Assembly (NCBI GenBank): GCA_034440575.1
Contig: JAOTOL010001553.1
Coordinates: 1,098,501 to 1,162,500 of the forward strand
From: Imbricaverruca yamaguchii
Taxonomy: Eukaryota > Arthropoda > Thecostraca > Neoverrucidae
Reading direction: 5' to 3'
DNA length: 64,000 bases
This document shows, one piece after another, positions 57,599-64,000 of this stretch; within the stretch, counting starts at the first letter, position 1; each line of letters opens with the position of its first letter. A program made the translations under genes and the position numbers. The notes beneath the pieces are model-generated. The model did not search any database. It saw only the letters and a list, made by a program, of their open reading frames with translations, and was not told the origin of the DNA.

Positions 57599-57785
57599 CG
57601 TACCTGGTGCTCGCCTCAGCATCGGTGGTTATTGGTTTTACGTCACGTCGACCGTCGAGTCATGCAGCGTCGCCAATCTCTCACACCGATTAGTCGCGGG
57701 CGAAGAGTAGCGACAGGTGAGACTCGAACCCACCATCTTTCGATTGTTAGACGGGCAACTTACCCCTAGACTACTCGTCCCCTCT
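57599..57785 (-). mobile_element. tRNA-derived SINE, family 1, copy f (minus strand)
   Basis: Reverse complement of the family-1 head: GAGACTCGAACC (B-box, 57719-57730) and CCCCTAGACTA (A-box). The body contains AGCGTCGCCAATCTCTCACA and CGATTAGTCGCGGGCGAAGA, and the tail is GGTGGTTATTGGTTTTACG. Confidence 0.78.
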
Positions 57786-58190
57786 CGCGTCGCCACCGCA
57801 TACGGCGCAATAATTGTGCGAGCGTCGAATCGAGGGGTGGCGGGCGATTCTGTGCGCGTGTGCACGGCTGGCACACGTGTGTTGGCCGATCCTTTAGCAC
57901 GCACGTAGCATATTGAGTTTCGCTGGAGGCGTCAAACGACTGATTAATGTTCGGGCAACGCCGAAGCGTGTCGGACCGTGCTACCGTGTGGACTGACATT
58001 ATGTCGAGCTATGAATTGATCGCCACACTACTGGCGAACGGCATATGCATTGTGCGCACCCTGGATATGTGTGCATGCTATACACTCGTATTTCAGCATA
58101 GACCATTTGGCACGCAGGGGAAGGCCACTGCATCATGCACACATAGGCCTTTCGGCACACAGGGGTTTCTCTAGCAAAAATTGTCGGTTG
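57786..58190. other. Unique sequence
   Basis: Direct repeat CATTTGGCACGCAGGGG/CTTTCGGCACACAGGGG at about 58104 and 58150, which is weak. No gene. Confidence 0.35.
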
Positions 58191-58195
58191 ATGGG

Positions 58196-58278
58196 AAATC
58201 AGCTCAGTGGAGTAGCGGTTCGAGCATCGGTCTGTCAACTCAAGTGGGCGCCGGTTGAAAGCTCGTGGACTTGCTTGA
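58196..58278 (+). mobile_element. tRNA(Asp)-like remnant
   Basis: AATCAGCTCAGTGGAGTAGC ... GAGCATCGGTCTGTCAACTC resembles the D-arm and anticodon arm of a tRNA with a GTC anticodon. GGGCGCCGGTTGAAAGCTC is a damaged T-arm. The insertions and loss of TTCGA rule out a working tRNA gene, so I read it as a SINE head or tRNA pseudogene. Confidence 0.4.
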
Positions 58279-58864
58279 TCTTGATCCACCCTTGTATCTA
58301 TATGCATATTCCGTCCATTATACGATTTAAGGGCAAAGCGTGACTAAACTGACAACCATGGCACTGTTGCTCGAGGGCAGCAAAGTACTTTCTAAGCCGA
58401 GTAACGTGAATATTTGAAAGTGAGAGCTCATAATGATCATTGGCCCTCAGCACCACTGCTTCTCCCTCATAATTTCATGCAGACAGTAATGCACATTATA
58501 GTGCATACATTAGAATCACTAACCAGCCGTAACTCGTTAATCAGACCGAAGGCCTGGCTGTCAGCTATTTGTGCCAAGAGTTTCTCAACTGAAAACGATC
58601 TATGTCAGAGTTAAATCCTGATGAATTGAACCATTGAGGTACTTGTGCACTCGTAACTCAGTTCACTTTCGTGTGCCCATGCTGCTTGTATGTGCTAGCG
58701 CAACATAACTAACTAGAATGGTATAGCACACATTAACACTATAACCAAGGAGACCAGACACAATCATTGAATTACATTGATGCATACACATTGTTTACTA
58801 CCCTCACAGCAACACGCGTTCTTGAAGTCTTGCGAATTCGATGGTCAGGCGTTCGTGAGCCAGG
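58279..58864. other. Unique AT-leaning sequence
   Basis: No gene or repeat recognised up to the start of the 50-bp array. Confidence 0.45.
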
Positions 58865-61800
58865 CCTGTCCAGCTGACCATTGACGGTGTGGTGAGAGGT
58901 GGCCGTGGGACAGGCCTGTCCAGCTGACCACTGACGGTGTGGTGAGAGGTGGCCGTGGGACAGGCCTGTCCAGCTGACCACTGACGGTGTGGTGAGAGGT
59001 GGCCGTGGGACAGGCCTGTCCAGCTGACCACTGACGGTGTGGTGAGAGGTGGCCGTGGGACAGGCCTGTCCAGCTGACCACTGACGGTGTGGTGAGAGGT
59101 GGCCGTGGGACAGGCCTGTCCAGCTGACCACTGACGGTGTGGTGAGAGGTGGCCGTGGGACAGGCCTGTCCAGCTGACCACTGACGGTGTGGTGAGAGGT
59201 GGCCGTGGGACAGGCCTGTCCAGCTGACCACTGACGGTGTGGTGAGAGGTGGCCGTGGGACAGGCCTGTCCAGCTGACCACTGACGGTGTGGTGAGAGGT
59301 GGCCGTGGGACAGGCCTGTCCAGCTGACCACTGACGGTGTGGTGAGAGGTGGCCGTGGGACAGGCCTGTCCAGCTGACCACTGACGGTGTGGTGAGAGGT
59401 GGCCGTGGGACAGGCCTGTCAGCTGACCCTGACGGTGTGGGGTGGCGGGACGGCCTGTCCAGCTGACCACTGACGGTGTGGTGAGAGGTGGCCGTGGGAC
59501 AGGCCTGTCCAGCTGACCACTGACGGTGTGGTGAGAGGTGGCCGTGGGACAGGCCTGTCCAGCTGACCACTGACGGTGTGGTGAGAGGTGGCCGTGGGAC
59601 AGGCCTGTCCAGCTGACCACTGACGGTGTGGTGAGAGGTGGCCGTGGGACAGGCCTGTCCAGCTGACCACTGACGGTGTGGTGAGAGGTGGCCGTGGGAC
59701 AGGCCTGTCCAGCTGACCACTGACGGTGTGGTGAGAGGTGGCCGTGGGACAGGCCTGTCCAGCTGACCACTGACGGTGTGGTGAGAGGTGGCCGTGGGAC
59801 AGGCCTGTCCAGCTGACCACTGACGGTGTGGTGAGAGGTGGCCGTGGGACAGGCCTGTCCAGCTGACCACTGACGGTGTGGTGAGAGGTGGCCGTGGGAC
59901 AGGCCTGTCCAGCTGACCACTGACGGTGTGGTGAGAGGTGGCCGTGGGACAGGCCTGTCCAGCTGACCACTGACGGTGTGGTGAGAGGTGGCCGTGGGAC
60001 AGGCCTGTCCAGCTGACCACTGACGGTGTGGTGAGAGGTGGCCGTGGGACAGGCCTGTCCAGCTGACCACTGACGGTGTGGTGAGAGGGTGGCCGTGGGA
60101 CAGGCCTGTCCAGCTGACCACTGACGGTGTGGTGAGAGGTGGCCGTGGGACAGGCCTGTCCAGCTGACCACTGACGGTGTGGTGAGAGGTGGCCGTGGGA
60201 CAGGCCTGTCCAGCTGACCACTGACGGTGTGGTGAGAGGTGGCCGTGGGACAGGCCTGTCCAGCTGACCACTGACGGTGTGGTGAGAGGTGGCCGTGGGA
60301 CAGGCCTGTCCAGCTGACCACTGACGGTGTGGTGAGAGGTGGCCGTGGGACAGGCCTGTCCAGCTGACCACTGACGGTGTGGTGAGAGGTGGCCGTGGGA
60401 CAGGCCTGTCCAGCTGACCACTGACGGTGTGGTGAGAGGTGGCCGTGGGACAGGCCTGTCCAGCTGACCACTGACGGTGTGGTGAGAGGTGGCCGTGGGA
60501 CAGGCCTGTCCAGCTGACCACTGACGGTGTGGTGAGAGGTGGCCGTGGGACAGGCCTGTCCAGCTGACCACTGACGGTGTGGTGAGAGGTGGCCGTGGGA
60601 CAGGCCTGTCCAGCTGACCACTGACGGTGTGGTGAGAGGTGGCCGTGGGACAGGCCTGTCCAGCTGACCACTGACGGTGTGGTGAGAGGTGGCCGTGGGA
60701 CAGGCCTGTCCAGCTGACCACTGACGGTGTGGTGAGAGGTGGCCGTGGGACAGGCCTGTCCAGCTGACCACTGACGGTGTGGTGAGAGGTGGCCGTGGGA
60801 CAGGCCTGTCCAGCTGACCACTGACGGTGTGGTGAGAGGTGGCCGTGGGACAGGCCTGTCCAGCTGACCACTGACGGTGTGGTGAGAGGTGGCCGTGGGA
60901 CAGGCCTGTCCAGCTGACCACTGACGGTGTGGTGAGAGGTGGCCGTGGGACAGGCCTGTCCAGCTGACCACTGACGGTGTGGTGAGAGGTGGCCGTGGGA
61001 CAGGCCTGTCCAGCTGACCACTGACGGTGTGGTGAGAGGTGGCCGTGGGACAGGCCTGTCCAGCTGACCACTGACGGTGTGGTGAGAGGTGGCCGTGGGA
61101 CAGGCCTGTCCAGCTGACCACTGACGGTGTGGTGAGAGGTGGCCGTGGGACAGGCCTGTCCAGCTGACCACTGACGGTGTGGTGAGAGGTGGCCGTGGGA
61201 CAGGCCTGTCCAGCTGACCACTGACGGTGTGGTGAGAGGTGGCCGTGGGACAGGCCTGTCCAGCTGACCACTGACGGTGTGGTGAGAGGTGGCCGTGGGA
61301 CAGGCCTGTCCAGCTGACCACTGACGGTGTGGTGAGAGGTGGCCGTGGGACAGGCCTGTCCAGCTGACCACTGACGGTGTGGTGAGAGGTGGCCGTGGGA
61401 CAGGCCTGTCCAGCTGACCACTGACGGTGTGGTGAGAGGTGGCCGTGGGACAGGCCTGTCCAGCTGACCACTGACGGTGTGGTGAGAGGTGGCCGTGGGA
61501 CAGGCCTGTCCAGCTGACCACTGACGGTGTGGTGAGAGGTGGCCGTGGGACAGGCCTGTCCAGCTGACCACTGACGGTGTGGTGAGAGGTGGCCGGGGAC
61601 AGGGGTGGCCGTGGGACAGGCCTGTCCAGCTGACCACTGACGGTGTGGTGAGAGGTGGCCGTGGGACAGGCCTGTCCAGCTGACCACTGACGGTGTGGTG
61701 AGAGGTGGCCGTGGGACAGGCCTGTCCAGCTGACCACTGACGGTGTGGTGAGAGGTGGCCGTGGGACAGGCCTGTCCAGCTGACCACTGACGGTGTGGTG

Positions 61801-62692
61801 AGAGGTGGCCGTGGGACAGGCCTGTCCAGCTGACCACTGACGGTGTGGTGAGAGGTGGCCGTGGGACAGGCCTGTCCAGCTGACCACTGACGGTGTGGTG
61901 GAGGTGGCCGTGGGACAGGCCTGTCCAGCTGACCATTGACGGTGTGGTGAGAGGTGGCCGTGGGACAGGCCTGTCCAGCTGACCATTGACGGTGTGGTGA
62001 GAGGTGGCCGTGGGACAGGCCTGTCCAGCTGACCACTGACGGTGTGGTGAGAGGTGGCCGTGGGACAGGCCTGTCCAGCTGACCTCTGACGGTGTGGTGA
62101 GAGGTGGCCGTGGGACAGGCCTGTCCAGCTGACCACTGACGGTGTGGTGAGAGGTGGCCGTGGGACAGGCCTGTCCAGCTGACCACTGACGGTGTGGTGA
62201 GAGGTGGCCGTGGGACAGGCCTGTCCAGCTGACCACTGACGGTGTGGTGAGAGGTGGCCGTGGGACAGGCCTGTCCAGCTGACCACTGACGGTGTGGTGA
62301 GAGGTGGCCGTGGGACAGGCCTGTCCAGCTGACCACTGACGGTGTGGTGAGAGGTGGCCGTGGGACAGGCCTGTCCAGCTGACCACTGACGGTGTGGTGA
62401 GAGGTGGCCGTGGGACAGGCCTGTCCAGCTGACCACTGACGGTGTGGTGAGAGGTGGCCGTGGGACAGGCCTGTCCAGCTGACCACTGACGGTGTGGTGA
62501 GAGGTGGCCGTGGGACAGGCCTGTCCAGCTGACCACTGACGGTGTGGTGAGAGGTGGCCGTGGGACAGGCCTGTCCAGCTGACCACTGACGGTGTGGTGA
62601 GAGGTGGCCGTGGGACAGACCTGTCCAGCTGACCACTGACGGTGTGGTGAGAGGTGGCCGTGGGACAGGCCTGTCCAGCTGACCGTTGACGG
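58865..62692. repeat. 50-bp minisatellite, about 76 copies, nearly invariant
   Basis: Period 50 bp, core GGGACAGGCCTGTCCAGCTG. Nearly every unit has the 14-bp perfect palindrome GGACAGGCCTGTCC followed by an E-box CAGCTG. From 59461 to 61585 (about 42 units) the copies look identical apart from one inserted G near 60087. Irregular units occur at 59412-59460, 61586-61610 and about 61900. Rare variants are ACCATTGAC (58878, 61931, 61981), ACCTCTGAC (62081) and CAGACCTG (about 62617). The minus strand has no stop in any frame, so three overlapping frames of more than 1,100 codons exist. The plus strand is closed by TGA in all frames. Confidence 0.98.
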
Positions 62693-63924
62693 GGGCGCGG
62701 CGGCTGCGATCCACCGTCAGTGGGATGGGCCGGACCCGGGGGAGCGTGACAATGTAGCGGTGCCGTCGCGCCGTCAGACACCCGACGCCGGCGGGTCACC
62801 ACCTCTGACCTCTGGTGACGTCACCGCCCCAGTCGGACAGCTCACCAGCCCGCCACACCGCGATGGGAGAGACGCCGGCTGTTTTGCATGCGGTGCTGCC
62901 GACCACGGCTTCTGGGCGTTTTGCAGCGCGGTTTTTCGCTCGCTGTTGGCCACGGCTATTATTCGCGACTTCTCATGCTTCCGTTCAGCGTGGATGGCAT
63001 GGACACTGGACTGCCTTTTATCGGTGACTGGATGCCCGAGGTCAACCGTGTGGATAGGTAGCATGATGGCCGTGGCAGCTGGCGATCGACGTTCCCTGAC
63101 TCCTGTGAGAGTAATCCGACATCCAGACGTCCGATCGGAAAAACGAAATCTAAATACTAAATTGTCCGCCAGATGATTATGCGTTTTCCCCACCGCAAAA
63201 CCGTTCCAAATTAGCAATCAACCTCGCCGTTTCACGGATGTGTAATGTACCATACATCGCACGGGAAACGCGACCGTATCGTCCCACTGTTCGCGGCTGG
63301 CGACAGCCGGCCTTGCGTCGGCTCATACGCTACACGCTAAACCCATTTGGGGACTCTCATTATCCTAATGAGCTCGATTGGCCGTGTTGTGACCTTTGCA
63401 ACAGGCCGTGACTTTAGGAGGCTGACGGATGTGCGTGTCGCCAGCTGATGAGGAGTTCTCGTGACGGCCGCCGTCAGCTGATGTCGACACGCACGTCATC
63501 AGCTGATAGACAACTCCGGCCTCCGGCACGTCGAGAACAGCGACGGGGCGGGGTCGTGGCGTCCAGGCCGTTACTGAGCACGGCTCTGCGGTCGGACGGA
63601 CATGCGTGCTGTAGTGCAATACGTTGAAAGGAAACATTTGGCGCTAGGTGCTAAAATTGGACACATCTCGTCTGTTGCTCATCTCACAACTCTCGTAAAC
63701 CACACGGATTACCGGTGACAATACTTTCAATATTGCGTGTTCTCAAGGAGACGAAAATGTGTGCAGTTCCGGATTGAGGTCGGTGAAATCAACCAACTGA
63801 AGACCACAGACGAAGATTGAAAACCAATCAGAAGACAAAATTGAAATCTGTTCGGTTCGAAGCGGCTCTGTCGCCACAGGCTCAAAGGAAGAAACAGAGC
63901 GAAGGAGCTATCTGTGAGTCCAGC
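62693..63924. other. CpG-rich flank with CRE palindrome, then unique sequence
   Basis: GGTGACGTCACC at 62814-62825 is a perfect 12-bp palindrome containing the CRE consensus. At 63438-63505 CAGCTGATG occurs three times with TGCGTGTCG/CGACACGCA in inverted orientation. Open frames near 62760-63217 on both strands are unassigned. Confidence 0.4.
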
Positions 63925-63991
63925 GACGACAGATCGGCGTGATAGGATGGTGACGCTACATGGCCAGCACTTGAATACATCGTAAAGGAAC
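63925..63991 (+). mobile_element. Family-1 SINE, 3' part only
   Basis: GACAGATCGGCGTGATAGGA and TGGTGACGCTACATGG align with the body of the copy at 3133, followed by the ATCGTAAAGGAAC tail. The tRNA-like head is absent, so the copy is 5'-truncated. Confidence 0.6.
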
Positions 63992-64000
63992 TCAAGGTTC

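Noticed and set aside
58845..62714. Minus-strand open frame of 1,289 codons
   Set aside because: It is the stop-free readthrough of a 50-bp tandem repeat. Two other minus frames are equally open, and there is no codon bias, domain or splice signal.
62881..62930. CCHC zinc knuckle in the frame at 62760-63176
   Set aside because: The CFACGAADHGFWAFC spacing is one residue too long before the last Cys, and no gag-like context is present.

Overview
This is a metazoan nuclear genomic window, not prokaryotic. It has split coding exons with canonical AG/GT splice signals, tRNA-derived SINEs, a decayed CR1/jockey-type LINE, long dinucleotide tracts and a very high load of GC-rich minisatellites. Two exons encode the C-terminal helix of a stathmin-family protein, a family known only from animals. 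Together with GC-rich third codon positions this fits an arthropod. A crustacean such as a barnacle is my best guess, but nothing in the window proves it.

Layout. 1-0.6 kb and 1.5-2.57 kb: 44-bp and 26-bp minisatellites. 3.1-9.1 kb: the 3' part of the stathmin-like gene on the plus strand (exons 5368-5495 and 8633-8795, phase-compatible, 3.1-kb intron), with tRNA-derived SINEs upstream and in its intron. A four-copy, about 51-bp CCAAT/CRE-like array (8898-9100) lies just after its stop codon. 11.9-15.75 kb: two LINE pieces, one with an internal deletion that removes most of the reverse transcriptase. 15.8-17.5 kb: a 21-bp minisatellite of about 38 copies, then a CpG-rich stretch and a good first coding exon (16938-17491) of an unrecognised gene. 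17.7-19.05 kb: two compound dinucleotide tracts in mirror orientation. 20-46 kb: a chain of unrelated minisatellites (43, 17, 16, 22, 24, 30, 44, 56/80, 18, 8, 21, 6, 8 and 32 bp) with SINEs in between. 49.4-54.8 kb: 44-bp, 20-bp and 37-bp arrays. 58.86-62.69 kb: a 3.8-kb, about 76-copy, nearly invariant 50-bp array.

Most of the long open frames in the window (up to 1,289 codons on the minus strand at 58.8-62.7 kb) come from these arrays. Where the unit length is not a multiple of three, the frame cycles through the unit, and units that lack stop codons stay open in every frame of that strand. I do not call them genes. Only three exons are annotated as real coding sequence. The rest is intergenic or intronic DNA that cannot be assigned without transcripts.

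Most interesting points: the promoter-proximal 21-bp array next to the new first exon; the CCAAT+CRE array behind the stathmin-like exon; the 50-bp array with a 14-bp perfect palindrome in nearly every unit; a SINE flanked by copies of a 17-bp minisatellite unit; an AGGTCA half-site cluster; a GGGGCC-type hexanucleotide repeat; and an isolated perfect 18-bp hairpin.
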